DNA of 64,000 nt from Vreelandella nigrificans. Lineage in GTDB: Bacteria; Pseudomonadota; Gammaproteobacteria; Pseudomonadales; Halomonadaceae. A program made the position numbers and the translations under genes. This document shows, in pieces, positions 34,551 to 43,572 of the stretch. Within the stretch, counting starts at the first letter, position 1, and every line of letters starts with the position of its first letter. The notes under the pieces were generated by a model. That model was not told the DNA's origin. It did no database searches and worked only from the letters and a program-made list of their open reading frames with translations. The stretch is taken from contig NZ_NWUX01000006.1 of assembly GCF_002374315.1 (NCBI RefSeq), positions 1-64,000 of the forward strand. The letters run 5' to 3'.

Positions 34551-35708
34551 TCAGAAGAAGTATTTGAGACGTATTCTGGCACCATAGCGGTCGGAATCAC
34601 TGCTATTAGTACTATCGCTATGATCTACATAGCTGTAGTAAGCACCAATAAAGGTATCGAATCCATTCAGTCCAAGCACATTAGCAAAACGGTACGAAGT
34701 ATAGATCGTATTCGACTCGTTCCGTCCTTCGGGTGTGATAACGTCTTGCTCAACAGCGGGATTGATAGCGTCAATTTGATTGCGGGAATAAATATATCCC
34801 AGCCCGATATTGTTCCAGATGGTGTTAATCCCCACAGAACTATTGCTCTCCTCATGGGCTTCCAGATGGGCTAGACTGAAATTGAAGATTACATCTCCTC
34901 CGTGATAAGAGGCAGTGGCCCCATATCCTGTTCGGTCACCAATGTCGGCCCCTCGCTCATCAACCACTGAGTTGCTAACCAGATTTGTTTCCATGCCCAG
35001 TGCAAACGACCACTCCCCAGGTTGCCAGGCGATCACAGGACGTATAATAGCTGCGCTTTTAGTATCATTATCAATGCGGTAACCATGATACGTATCACCA
35101 TCAAAAAGGCCCGAGCGATCACCAAGCAGCGTAGTCACCTCAGCATAAAAGTCATTGGCAAAGCGATGGCTAAGCGCAATTTGCCCATCGTCACCACGCC
35201 CTCGCCCTTCGCGGGCCTGATAAACATAACTCTGCCCATCACTATAGAGACTGTCAGAAGTCGTCCCGCTGTACTGGATAAAAACATCCTGCCCTAGCGG
35301 GAACAAATCGTAAGCTTCAAAGCGGCCAACCTTGATTTCACTTCCCCCTTGAGTACCGATCGCCAGCCATGCATCATCCAAGCCAGCATTACCACTAGTA
35401 CCCCAAAGCGGCTGTAACTTGAACCGCGCAAAGTTACCTTGGTGGTGGCGCTCACCACTAATATCTAACAGTATCCGCCCATCTTGATTGAAGCGATCAT
35501 CGCGATCGAGAGGCTCGCCTGATTGGCTCCGAAAAAGAGAAACGCCCCCTTCGTGTTCGTTATAAGCATTAATATCCAGCTCTACATCGCCTCCAAAACT
35601 TAGCGAGCCCCTTTCATCTTCAAAAGTTATAGCCCCCATCGCTGAGGTTGTGGAGCCTACTGTAATAGCAACTAACAGAGGGAGTTTTTTATATTTAGCT
35701 AAAAACAT
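34551..35708 (-). CDS. Outer-membrane carbohydrate porin
   Basis: A 385-residue beta-barrel protein with a signal peptide (KKLPLLVAITVGSTTSAMGA). The mature chain has alternating amphipathic strands, many Asp/Asn/Gly turns and a C-terminal aromatic strand ending RIRLKYFF, the usual outer-membrane assembly signal. It resembles carbohydrate-selective porins of halophilic gammaproteobacteria. Its place between galM and the arabinanase suggests passage of arabinose or arabino-oligosaccharides. ATG 35708 is nine bases from AAAGGG; ATG 35714 is the alternative. Monocistronic, with its own terminator. Confidence 0.82.
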   Translation of the reverse strand: MFLAKYKKLPLLVAITVGSTTSAMGAITFEDERGSLSFGGDVELDINAYNEHEGGVSLFRSQSGEPLDRDDRFNQDGRILLDISGERHHQGNFARFKLQPLWGTSGNAGLDDAWLAIGTQGGSEIKVGRFEAYDLFPLGQDVFIQYSGTTSDSLYSDGQSYVYQAREGRGRGDDGQIALSHRFANDFYAEVTTLLGDRSGLFDGDTYHGYRIDNDTKSAAIIRPVIAWQPGEWSFALGMETNLVSNSVVDERGADIGDRTGYGATASYHGGDVIFNFSLAHLEAHEESNSSVGINTIWNNIGLGYIYSRNQIDAINPAVEQDVITPEGRNESNTIYTSYRFANVLGLNGFDTFIGAYYSYVDHSDSTNSSDSDRYGARIRLKYFF

Positions 35709-36130
35709 GTTCATTTACCCTTTAAGATTATTGTATTTAAGAGTCAAACTATCAATAAAATTGAGCCACATAATTTTCACACAAGCTCCCCATGAATGGC
35801 TTAACCACCCATAACTTATGGAAATAATTATATTGGCGACGCAAAAGGCAACTGTTCTTCCCATAAAAATGCAAAAACAATTCCAGACAAGCAGCTTAAG
35901 CCAATGTCTAAATACAGAAAGCAACAGATAAGCGACATTACACTGGGCTATTAACGACCATCACTATCAGCCGTTAACAAATCAACACTAGCATTTAAAC
36001 ATAGAAACACCTCCTTATTTTACGGGTAATATAAGCGAATAAAATCTGCGCCTTTCACTTCAAAAAAGACGCCTACAAAGAACCAACAACCTACATTCAG
36101 GTACCTCAGCTGAGCAACGTATTAAAGGTT
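35709..36130. other. AT-rich intergenic region before the porin gene
   Basis: No convincing gene is present; a short open frame (35715-35924, minus) has neither ribosome binding site nor recognisable motif. The region must hold the porin promoter. GCGCCTTT (36048-36055) and AAAGACGC (36065-36072) can pair into a weak hairpin that may end the arabinanase transcript on the minus strand. Confidence 0.4.
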
Positions 36131-37204
36131 TCATTCATTTAATATAAGCTTACTTTGATACTCTTCGAGTACAGATTCACTCACTACTGGCCAATCATCA
36201 GCCCACTCAATTTCCGTAATTTTGAGTTTTTGTAGCCCTTCATCAGCAGCTTCGTAAGCGTGAAAGACCAAGTAATGCTGCCCATCAAATTCATAGATGC
36301 TGTTGTGTCCAACGCCATACCACTCATTGTTGCCTTCAAGAATGACCGATCCTCCACCCGATGCCATATCTATACCATCTTGATCCAGATACGGCCCTCG
36401 CACATCTGACGAGCGCCCAACGGCCATGTGGTAGGTGCTATCTTCGCCACGGCAACACTTGCCATAAGACACAAATAAGTAATAGTAATCCCCGTGTTTA
36501 AAAATGAATGGGGCCTCAATTTCAGCAGGGCCTGCTTCTCTATCGGGAACAAACGCCGGGCGCTCTAGTTTAGCCAAGCTGTACCACTCTTCCGGCTGGG
36601 CTAAATCGATCAAATTATCTGCTAAACGTACTAACTTCAGGCCTCCCCAGAAAGAGCCAAAGCTCATCCAGGCAACGCCCTCTTCATCAATGATGATATT
36701 GGGGTCGATAGCATTCCATAGATCCCGGTTAGGTACCGACTGCAAGACTACTCCCTGATCACGCCAGTGGTAGTCAGGGCTTTCTGGGTCCAGCGTTGCA
36801 TTAACCGTTACGCCAATCGCCGATGTATTAAGACCAAAAGCAGACACCGAGTAGTAAAGATAGAATTGCCCTTCATGCTCAATGATATCGGGTGCCCAAA
36901 GGTGGCCTTCGAACCCTGGCACCACCTCTCGCGCCCACTCTGGTTCGGGCTCGAAGACTTGTCCTGCGTGCTCCCACTCCTGCATATCCTGAGAGCTATA
37001 AAAGGTAATCCCAGGCCCGGTAGAAAACAGGTAATAAGTACCGCCTTCTTGGGCCATTACGGGATCGTGAATACTTACTTGGGTATCTGCTGAAATCTCC
37101 GTACTTAGAGTAGCCGCGCAGAATAGAACCCCGGCTGACACGGACAGCTGCTTTGTTATCGTGTCGAAATACCGTGTGCTGGGCATAGACCGTTTACTGA
37201 GCAT
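36131..37204 (-). CDS. Secreted GH43 arabinan endo-1,5-alpha-L-arabinosidase
   Basis: A 357-residue five-bladed beta-propeller glycoside hydrolase that cleaves alpha-1,5-arabinan. The signal peptide (about 39 residues, hydrophobic SVSAGVLFCAATL) directs export. Catalytic residues by family alignment are Asp47 (SIHDPV), Asp167 (NAIDPN) and Glu230 (EIEAPFIF); HLWAPDI, SFWGGLKL and the endo-arabinanase block GKCCRGEDSTYHMAVGRS are present. AGGAG eight bases before ATG 37204 fixes the start, 30 bases after the permease stop. AATAATAAA overlaps that ribosome binding site. Last gene of the CUT1/GH51 operon. Confidence 0.9.
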   Translation of the reverse strand: MLSKRSMPSTRYFDTITKQLSVSAGVLFCAATLSTEISADTQVSIHDPVMAQEGGTYYLFSTGPGITFYSSQDMQEWEHAGQVFEPEPEWAREVVPGFEGHLWAPDIIEHEGQFYLYYSVSAFGLNTSAIGVTVNATLDPESPDYHWRDQGVVLQSVPNRDLWNAIDPNIIIDEEGVAWMSFGSFWGGLKLVRLADNLIDLAQPEEWYSLAKLERPAFVPDREAGPAEIEAPFIFKHGDYYYLFVSYGKCCRGEDSTYHMAVGRSSDVRGPYLDQDGIDMASGGGSVILEGNNEWYGVGHNSIYEFDGQHYLVFHAYEAADEGLQKLKITEIEWADDWPVVSESVLEEYQSKLILNE

Positions 37205-37216
37205 AGATAGCACTCC

Positions 37217-37225
37217 TTTATTATT
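37217..37225 (-). promoter_or_regulatory. AAnAAnAA motif at the GH43 ribosome binding site
   Basis: The minus strand reads AATAATAAA running into GGAG, so an Hfq/Crc complex here would mask the ribosome binding site of the arabinanase gene. Inferred from motif and position only. Confidence 0.4.
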
Positions 37226-37233
37226 GGTAGCTG

Positions 37234-38133
37234 TCATCCCTTGACCCCCGAGGAAATCATCACCGCTTCGGTCACTTTTTTCTGGAAAATGAGGTAGGCA
37301 ATCGCCACGGGAGCCGCTCCCAATAGCGCCACCGCCATCACCCGTGCGTAATTGACGCCAAAGGTATCCCGCACCTGGGTAATCCCCACAGGAATCGTCA
37401 TCATGTTTTCTGAAGTAGTCACCAGGAAAGGCCAGAAGAACTGATTCCACGCCATAATGAAGGTGATGATCGCCAAGGCAGTAGTGATACCCCAGTTGAG
37501 CGGTAAGTAGACTTTAAACAGCAGCGTATACTCACCGCCGCCATCCAATAACACCGCCTCGCGCATCTCTTTTGGCACTGCATCAAAAAACTGCTTATAG
37601 ACGATAATCACAACTGGAACAATAAGTTGCGGTAGGATGATCCCTGCCCAGGTATTGACAAGCCCAAGGTCATTCATTAGTACGAACTGAGTCACCACCA
37701 ATGCCTGAGTGGGAATCATAAAGCTGGCCAGAACGACCGCATACAATGCTCTGCGACCAGGGAAGCGCATCTGCGATAGCGCGTAAGCGCACATCATCCC
37801 CGTAATCAGCACCGTGACAGTGATAATGATCGACGTCCCGATTGAGTTGACATACCAGGTCAGCAGGTTGGAATTGAACAGCGCATCGCTATAGGCCGTC
37901 AGGTTCAGCATATCAGGCAAAAGCCCGGCGTCAGAACTGACCACGTGGCTCTCATCACGAATCGAGGTGACAAAGGCCCAGTAAAGCGGAAATATCCAGA
38001 TTGCTGCGGCGGTCAGCGTAATTACCAGCAACACCGTATTCTCTATTTTTCGGGTACCGATTCTCGTCCCTCGCGGTTTGGCGGCGTGTGCAGTGGCTCT
38101 CCAGCGTGGATTGGTAACTCTTTGAATACTCAC
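37234..38133 (-). CDS. CUT1 ABC sugar transporter permease (MalG-type)
   Basis: A 299-residue inner-membrane permease with six hydrophobic segments. The EAA loop (EAVLLDGGGEYTLLFKVYLPLNWG) that docks the ATPase is present near residues 205-230. It pairs with the permease encoded just upstream to import oligosaccharides. The start is GTG at 38133, within the GTGA overlap with that gene; the frame extends further upstream but would run through it. Substrate is inferred as arabino-oligosaccharides from the flanking arabinanase and arabinofuranosidase. Confidence 0.87.
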   Translation of the reverse strand: MSIQRVTNPRWRATAHAAKPRGTRIGTRKIENTVLLVITLTAAAIWIFPLYWAFVTSIRDESHVVSSDAGLLPDMLNLTAYSDALFNSNLLTWYVNSIGTSIIITVTVLITGMMCAYALSQMRFPGRRALYAVVLASFMIPTQALVVTQFVLMNDLGLVNTWAGIILPQLIVPVVIIVYKQFFDAVPKEMREAVLLDGGGEYTLLFKVYLPLNWGITTALAIITFIMAWNQFFWPFLVTTSENMMTIPVGITQVRDTFGVNYARVMAVALLGAAPVAIAYLIFQKKVTEAVMISSGVKG

Positions 38134-39008
38134 TTGCGCCCCCCGATTCTCAGCAGTTGGAATTGCAGTACAGAGACAATCATGATGAGTACAAACAGAA
38201 TCACGGCCACCGCAGAGGCATAGCCACCGTGATTGAGCTGGAAGGCTTCGCGGTACACCATCATCAACAGCACGTAAGAGGAGTTGAAGGGTCCACCTCC
38301 GCTCAATAGATATACCTGATCGAACAATTTCAGCTGGAGAATAAGCTGTAACGTCAGCACCAGCGCAGTCACCGGCCATAGCAGCGGCCAGGTGATTTTC
38401 ATAAACAGCTGACGCCGGGAAGCACCATCCAAGGCCGCGGCTTCATACAGGTCGGGAGAAATATTGCGTAGCCCGGCAATAAACAGCAGTACATTGAAAC
38501 CGTTGGTCCACCAGATGGTGATACTCGCGACAGCCGGCATCACCCAGGAAGGATGGTTGAAGACGGCGACCGGCTTACCCGTTACCCATTCAATTAGCGG
38601 CTGGAGTATGCCGAACTGAAAATCGAGCATCCAGGCCCAGATCTGAGTAACTACCGAAACGGGTAGAATGTAGGGCAGAAAAAAGACCGCAAGGACTAAT
38701 GCCTGCATACTTCCCGCCAGACGATTGACTGCCAAGGCAATGGCCAGCGCAATCACCGTGGTCGGCACTACCGTCAATAACACGAAATAGCCGTTGTTCT
38801 TGAGCGAGGTATAAAACAGATTATCGTTAAAAAGACGGCGATAGTTATCCAGACCGACCCATTCACCTGAGCCAATCAGTGGCGCATTGGTAAAGCTCAA
38901 CTCAACCATTTTCAGAGTGGGATAGAGGAATACCAGCGCGAAGATAAACACGAAGGGCGCGATCAGTGTCATCGCCACCACGATATGCTTGCGCCGATTT
39001 GTGATCAT
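38130..39008 (-). CDS. CUT1 ABC sugar transporter permease (MalF-type)
   Basis: A 292-residue permease with six membrane segments and the EAA loop YEAAALDGASRRQLFMKITWPLLWP near residue 200. It overlaps the next permease by four bases (GTGA). The start is uncertain: ATG 39008 (MITNRRKH) is family-like, TTG 39014 has GGGAG eight bases upstream, and ATG 39062 gives an unlikely extension. It lies 98 bases after the binding-protein gene. Confidence 0.87.
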   Translation of the reverse strand: MITNRRKHIVVAMTLIAPFVFIFALVFLYPTLKMVELSFTNAPLIGSGEWVGLDNYRRLFNDNLFYTSLKNNGYFVLLTVVPTTVIALAIALAVNRLAGSMQALVLAVFFLPYILPVSVVTQIWAWMLDFQFGILQPLIEWVTGKPVAVFNHPSWVMPAVASITIWWTNGFNVLLFIAGLRNISPDLYEAAALDGASRRQLFMKITWPLLWPVTALVLTLQLILQLKLFDQVYLLSGGGPFNSSYVLLMMVYREAFQLNHGGYASAVAVILFVLIMIVSVLQFQLLRIGGRK

Positions 39009-39106
39009 AGCCAATGGCGGAACTCCCTTGAGTGCCGCACTACCAATACATTTGTCAGGCATGCATCAGTAGCGCGGGGGGCAATAGTGTTTTAGCCAAT
39101 TTGGCC

Positions 39107-40384
39107 CTAGTTAAGCAGCGCCTGCAGTTCTTGCCGCATATGCTCGGCTGCCTGCTCCGGCTCTAGGAAACCGTGGATGGCGGGCGCAATAACATTCAGC
39201 GCCGCATCGTAGACGGGGGAAGCTACACCAGCGATATCCGAACGGGCGTCGTACACCGCTTTATCGGCAAGCGACGCGTAGGTGGCATTGGGTTCCATCT
39301 GGGTAAACGCTTCGCTTTCGGCGACGGGAAGATAGGCGGGAATGTGCCCGGCAGCCGCCCAATCAAGCACATGTTTTTCCATCCATCCGATCACGGTCAT
39401 TACCGCTTCTCGCTTTTCGGGGGCCATCTCTTTATTACCCTGGATAGGAACAGCAAAGGCATGGCTATCGGCCCAAATAGCGTCCTCTTCAAGCAATGTC
39501 GGCACCGCTACCGCTCCCCACTCAAAGCCAAGAGTGCCCGCCGCCTCCATATCGACTAGCGTGGGCACCTCCCATACACCGTTAATGAAGAAAGCTGAGC
39601 GCCCGGAAGTAAACAGAGCCACCGACGCTTCATACTCGGCATGCTCTGGTTGATAGTTCTTATCGCCCCAGTCTTGCATGATCGCAATGGCACGTGTGGC
39701 CTTGTCCAAGTTGTCGCCAGGCAATACTTCGCCATTTTCGATCAGCGTCCCGCCCTGCTGGCTAAGCAGCGTATGGAAGATCCGCCAGATACCACCAGGC
39801 CCGCTCGTCTGGTAGGAGAGCGGCGTCTGGGAACCATTGTCTTGGGCCAGTGCCAACGCAGCGTTTAGATCATCTAAACTCTCAATGCCGACCAAATTCC
39901 CTGCTTCGTCCAGATAATCGCTACCTTCTAGATAACTTTTGTTGTAATACAGCACGATCGAATGGATATCGAAGGGTACTGCGTACAAGGTTCCTTCATC
40001 ATTGGAAGCGGCTTCGATTGAGCGTGGGAAGAAATCGTCGCGGGCTAGCCCCGCCTGCTCAAGGTCGCTGTCAGTAATCGGCGTCAGAATCCCTTCCGAC
40101 AGCGCCAGAGGCACCCTGGACAGGTGGTAGCTCATTATATCTGGCCCTTGGCCCACCGCAGCAGCAGTGCGTACTCGGGTGTAGAATGGAACGCCCCACT
40201 CAGATGAGGTAGCATTAATCTGGATGTCCGGGTGTTCGTCATTAAACTGGCCGATCAGCGCCTTCATGCGCTGGCCATCCCCCCCAACAAAGAAGTCCCA
40301 CCAAACGACTTCAGTCTGTGCCATCGCAGAGCCAGCAGAGGCAAACGTTGCCGTGGCCAGTATCATTGATTTCAGTAATTTCAT
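39107..40384 (-). CDS. CUT1 ABC extracellular sugar-binding protein
   Basis: A 425-residue periplasmic binding protein with a 22-residue signal peptide (cleavage AMAQ-TEV). It has the UgpB/MalE-type blocks VVWWDFFVGGDGQRMKALIGQFN, TAAAVGQGPDIMSYHL, YAVPFDIHSIVLYYNK and SAFFINGVWEVP. Many acidic surface residues fit a halophile. Between the ATPase gene and the permeases, it should deliver arabino-oligosaccharides. The start codon itself is embedded in AATAACAATG. Confidence 0.88.
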   Translation of the reverse strand: MKLLKSMILATATFASAGSAMAQTEVVWWDFFVGGDGQRMKALIGQFNDEHPDIQINATSSEWGVPFYTRVRTAAAVGQGPDIMSYHLSRVPLALSEGILTPITDSDLEQAGLARDDFFPRSIEAASNDEGTLYAVPFDIHSIVLYYNKSYLEGSDYLDEAGNLVGIESLDDLNAALALAQDNGSQTPLSYQTSGPGGIWRIFHTLLSQQGGTLIENGEVLPGDNLDKATRAIAIMQDWGDKNYQPEHAEYEASVALFTSGRSAFFINGVWEVPTLVDMEAAGTLGFEWGAVAVPTLLEEDAIWADSHAFAVPIQGNKEMAPEKREAVMTVIGWMEKHVLDWAAAGHIPAYLPVAESEAFTQMEPNATYASLADKAVYDARSDIAGVASPVYDAALNVIAPAIHGFLEPEQAAEHMRQELQALLN

Positions 40385-40391
40385 TGTTATT
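40383..40391 (-). promoter_or_regulatory. AAnAAnAA motif overlapping the start of the CUT1 binding protein
   Basis: The minus strand reads AATAACAAT, whose last two bases are the AT of the start codon. Binding of Hfq/Crc here would block initiation directly. Motif-based inference. Confidence 0.4.
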
Positions 40392-40439
40392 GTCCTGTTA
40401 CGATTAAAATCTCAGCTGAAGCGCTGATGCCAGGTGGCA

Positions 40440-41519
40440 TTAGCGCAAACGCTGACCATCCTGGGCGAAAACCAGCACATGCTTGGGATCGGCCCAGACC
40501 GATATGCTTTCGTCCTGATGAGATTGGCGCTCGCCCCGGCGCTCAATCACGATTTTTTGCCCGCCCATCAAGCGTGCGTGTAGATAGGCAACGCCGCCGA
40601 GGTTTTCAGTCATCTCGACAGTAGTGCTCAAACCACTTTCGCAGATGTGCATATGCTCGGGCCGTATACCCAGGGTCACTTTTTGACCCGCCTCGAGGGT
40701 GGTATCGAGCAATTGAGCTTCCAGCGACTGACCATCACTACCCTCGATAGAGGCCACCACCCCCGCCGTGGTCACAGCGCTAACCGTGGCTGAAAGAAAG
40801 TTCATTGCCGGTGAACCTATAAACCCAGCGACAAACTGATTAGCCGGATCGTCATACAGCGCCAGGGGCGTCCCGGACTGCTGGACGACTCCTCCTCGCA
40901 GGACAAAAATCTTATCCGCCAGCGTCATTGCCTCAACCTGATCGTGAGTCACATAAATCATGGTCGAGCCAAGCTGCTTGTGGAGCAGCGAAAGCTCAAG
41001 CCGCATCTGTACGCGCAGCTCGGCATCAAGATTGGAGAGCGGCTCATCAAATAAAAACACTTTGGGCTGCCGCACGATCGCCCGGCCAATCGCAACCCGC
41101 TGGCGCTGCCCACCCGACAGCTTGGAAGGCTTTTTATCCAGTTGTTCTTCAATCTTGAGAATGCGGGCCGCCTCGTTCACCTGCTTTGTGATCTGCTGTT
41201 TAGGCGCACGCGCCAGACGCAAACTGAAGGCCATGTTTTCGAACACAGTGAGATGCGGATACAACGCATAGGACTGAAAGACCATCGCCACTCCGCGCTG
41301 TGCGGGTTCGGTCTGGGTGACGTCCCGCCCCTCTATTTCGATAGCACCGGCGCTGGTCTCTTCAAGCCCTGCAATCATTCTCAGCAAGGTCGACTTCCCA
41401 CAGCCCGACGGGCCAACGAAGACCGCAAACTCGCCCTGGGCAATATCCATCGACACATTGTCGATGATCTTGGTCGAGCCAAAGTCTTTATCGACGCATT
41501 TCAGCGTAACCCCAGTCAT
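40440..41519 (-). CDS. ABC sugar transporter ATP-binding protein (UgpC/MsmX type)
   Basis: A 359-residue ATPase with Walker A GPSGCGKST near residue 36, Q-loop VFQSYALYPHLTV, signature KLSGGQRQRVAIGRAI near 134, Walker B VFLFDEPLSNLDAELR and H-loop THDQVEAMTLAD, followed by a C-terminal TOBE regulatory domain. It energises the CUT1 permeases downstream. Its start overlaps the stop of the GH51 gene (ATGA), so both are co-translated. Confidence 0.92.
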   Translation of the reverse strand: MTGVTLKCVDKDFGSTKIIDNVSMDIAQGEFAVFVGPSGCGKSTLLRMIAGLEETSAGAIEIEGRDVTQTEPAQRGVAMVFQSYALYPHLTVFENMAFSLRLARAPKQQITKQVNEAARILKIEEQLDKKPSKLSGGQRQRVAIGRAIVRQPKVFLFDEPLSNLDAELRVQMRLELSLLHKQLGSTMIYVTHDQVEAMTLADKIFVLRGGVVQQSGTPLALYDDPANQFVAGFIGSPAMNFLSATVSAVTTAGVVASIEGSDGQSLEAQLLDTTLEAGQKVTLGIRPEHMHICESGLSTTVEMTENLGGVAYLHARLMGGQKIVIERRGERQSHQDESISVWADPKHVLVFAQDGQRLR

Positions 41520-43051
41520 GCGCCGACTCCCTTAGCCACATCCATCACATCAAAACGTATTACGTGATAGGAGAGCGCCACCAAGTGACCCTTAACGCGG
41601 CCATTATCGACTCCTACCCCTGTTCCATCACGCGGCGCCACTGCGTTGGGGTGGTCTGGCCCGTTGGCATCGCGCAAACCAAAACCTGCCATGACTTTGT
41701 GCTCAATCAAACGAGCAGTGGGGAATCCTGTCATCGGCATATCAAGCTCGACAGTTTCCTCAAGATGACGATTGACCAGAAACAGCGTGACCGTACATGC
41801 CCGCTCATCATGCACTGCGGCGACGTCAAGATAGTTCACATCGTCAGCCACCTTGCAGTCGTAGGTCGGGCCATCCACAGCCACCTTCAGGGCCGTGCCA
41901 CGTCCATAAAGCGAGGCGAATTGATAGGGGTAATAGATCGTTTGCCGCCAGGCTGGCCCACCTCTCTCCGCCCGGATAGGAGCAATGACATTAACCAATT
42001 GAGCGATGCAGGCAATCCGCACGCGGTCGCTACGACGGATAAACTCATTGATTAATCCCGCTACGAAGAGCGCATCCTCAAAGTTGTAATCCTCTTCGAG
42101 CAGATCCGGCGCTTCAGGCCAATCCCACGTACGCCAACGCTGCGCGTCTTCTTCTCGGCGGTGATACCAAACATTCCATTCGTCGAAGCAAATATAGACA
42201 TCGTTCTTGGCGCGCTTTTTAGCTTTCACAAAATCAATCACGCCACCAATGGCCTGGATATAACGTCCGGTCTCCTCGATTTTGGCAAAGTAGTTCAGCG
42301 TGTCGTTGCTCGAATTACCGAAGTATTTATGCAGCGAGATATAGTCGACATTCTCGTAGCACTCTTCGAGCACTTCACGTTCCCAATCGGGATAGGTCGG
42401 CATCTGATCATTGGATGAACCACACACGATCGCTTCAATATCGCCATCAAGCGCCTTGAGTGCTTTGGCCGTTTCATTGGCTAACTGGCCATACTCTTTG
42501 GCCTTCTTATGACCAATCTGCCAGGGCCCGTCCATTTCATTACCCAGGCACCACATCTTGACGTTATAGGGCTCTTTCACCCCATGACTGCGGCGCAGCT
42601 CTGACCAGTAGGTTCCTTCGGGATGTATGGCATATTCGGCAAAGTTGCGCGCATCCTCGAGGCCACGCGAACCAAGATTGACGGCGAGCATCATCTCGAT
42701 ACCCGCCATCTCGGCCCACTGGGCAAACTCATTGATACCTACTTGATTGGTTTCCTTTGAACGCCAGGCAAGATCTAACCTCACAGGCCGTTGTTCCTTT
42801 GGGCCTATCCCATCCTCCCAGCGGTAAGCAGATACGAAATTACCTCCAGGATAGCGAATGGCAGGAATCTTCAAATCACGAACCAGTTCGAGCACATCTT
42901 TACGAAAGCCATTGGGATCGGCTTGAGGATGGCCTGGCTCATAGATTCCGGAGTAGATCGCCCGCCCCATATGCTCAATAAATGCAGAATAGAGGCGGTC
43001 ATCAATACGACTGATTTTGAAATCACGATGTAACGACGCACGAACGCGCAT
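41516..43051 (-). CDS. Intracellular GH51 alpha-L-arabinofuranosidase
   Basis: A 511-residue cytosolic glycosidase that releases L-arabinose from arabino-oligosaccharides. The TIM barrel has RYPGGNFVSAYRWEDGIGP near residue 66, the acid/base Glu172 in WCLGNEMDG and the nucleophile Glu291 in CFDEWNVWY; a beta-sandwich follows. No signal peptide is present, fitting import of oligomers before cleavage. ATG 43051 has GGGAGG upstream. First gene of the operon GH51-ATPase-binding protein-permeases-GH43, transcribed away from the LysR gene at 43573. Confidence 0.92.
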   Translation of the reverse strand: MRVRASLHRDFKISRIDDRLYSAFIEHMGRAIYSGIYEPGHPQADPNGFRKDVLELVRDLKIPAIRYPGGNFVSAYRWEDGIGPKEQRPVRLDLAWRSKETNQVGINEFAQWAEMAGIEMMLAVNLGSRGLEDARNFAEYAIHPEGTYWSELRRSHGVKEPYNVKMWCLGNEMDGPWQIGHKKAKEYGQLANETAKALKALDGDIEAIVCGSSNDQMPTYPDWEREVLEECYENVDYISLHKYFGNSSNDTLNYFAKIEETGRYIQAIGGVIDFVKAKKRAKNDVYICFDEWNVWYHRREEDAQRWRTWDWPEAPDLLEEDYNFEDALFVAGLINEFIRRSDRVRIACIAQLVNVIAPIRAERGGPAWRQTIYYPYQFASLYGRGTALKVAVDGPTYDCKVADDVNYLDVAAVHDERACTVTLFLVNRHLEETVELDMPMTGFPTARLIEHKVMAGFGLRDANGPDHPNAVAPRDGTGVGVDNGRVKGHLVALSYHVIRFDVMDVAKGVGA

Positions 43052-43482
43052 AAAGGCTTTCCTCCCATAGTTAAGTTGTATTAAAAAAGTGTATTCGCCC
43101 AATAAACAGGCCATAGCCCGTAAATTAGCGAAATTTATTAAATAACTTTATTCAGGTAAGGAAAGTCCGCAGATTTGAAAATAAACATAACGCTTCTCTT
43201 ATTGTGATTGTGTTTTTTTGATAAAGCTTAGCGTGCTTCAAATGACGAACTGTTGAAGCTTGCAATACTATTGAAACTTGTAATTACTCAGATAGAGCTT
43301 GGTTAGAGATGAACTAATGTTAGGCATACCAGCAACATCTTAATAGGAGTACTGAACAACAGTGGCGAACCATTTTTTAATCGTTGGCTATAAATTAAAG
43401 GCATGATCTTCCTCATTGAAGATATTGTTGTTATTCAATCATGGGTATCATGACGTCAACCTCACCGTCTTTACATGTCCTA

Positions 43483-43519
43483 CAGTAGATAATTACGACA
43501 TAACCAACCAATATACAAA
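43483..43519. promoter_or_regulatory. Conserved 37-base element, copy B (LysR side)
   Basis: Matches 34214-34250 in 33 of 37 positions by my count. It lies 54-90 bases upstream of the intact LysR start and about 430 bases from the GH51 start, a typical place for an autoregulatory LysR site. Confidence 0.6.
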
Positions 43520-43549
43520 CCTATCAATATCGATATACTTATAGTTATC

Positions 43550-43558
43550 AATAACAAC
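43550..43558 (+). promoter_or_regulatory. AAnAAnAA motif before the LysR gene
   Basis: AATAACAAC lies 15-23 bases before ATG 43573, immediately upstream of TAGAGG. It matches the Hfq/Crc target motif; function is inferred. Confidence 0.4.
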
Positions 43559-43572
43559 TAGAGGCTTATTCT

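Larger units (their letters stand above)
43052..43572. other. Divergent regulatory region between the GH51 operon and the LysR gene
   Basis: There is no gene in this AT-rich 520-base stretch. It holds the conserved 37-base element shared with the galM side (43483-43519) and an AATAACAAC motif (43550-43558) before the LysR ribosome binding site. The operon promoter for GH51 and the LysR promoter should both lie here. Confidence 0.5.

Noticed and set aside
35715-35924. A 69-codon open frame upstream of the porin gene
   Set aside because: There is no ribosome binding site or recognisable motif and it fills an AT-rich promoter region.
37205-37450. Upstream extension of the GH43 frame
   Set aside because: It runs antisense-free through the permease gene in another frame and has no signal or family match; ATG 37204 has a strong ribosome binding site and precedes a signal peptide.
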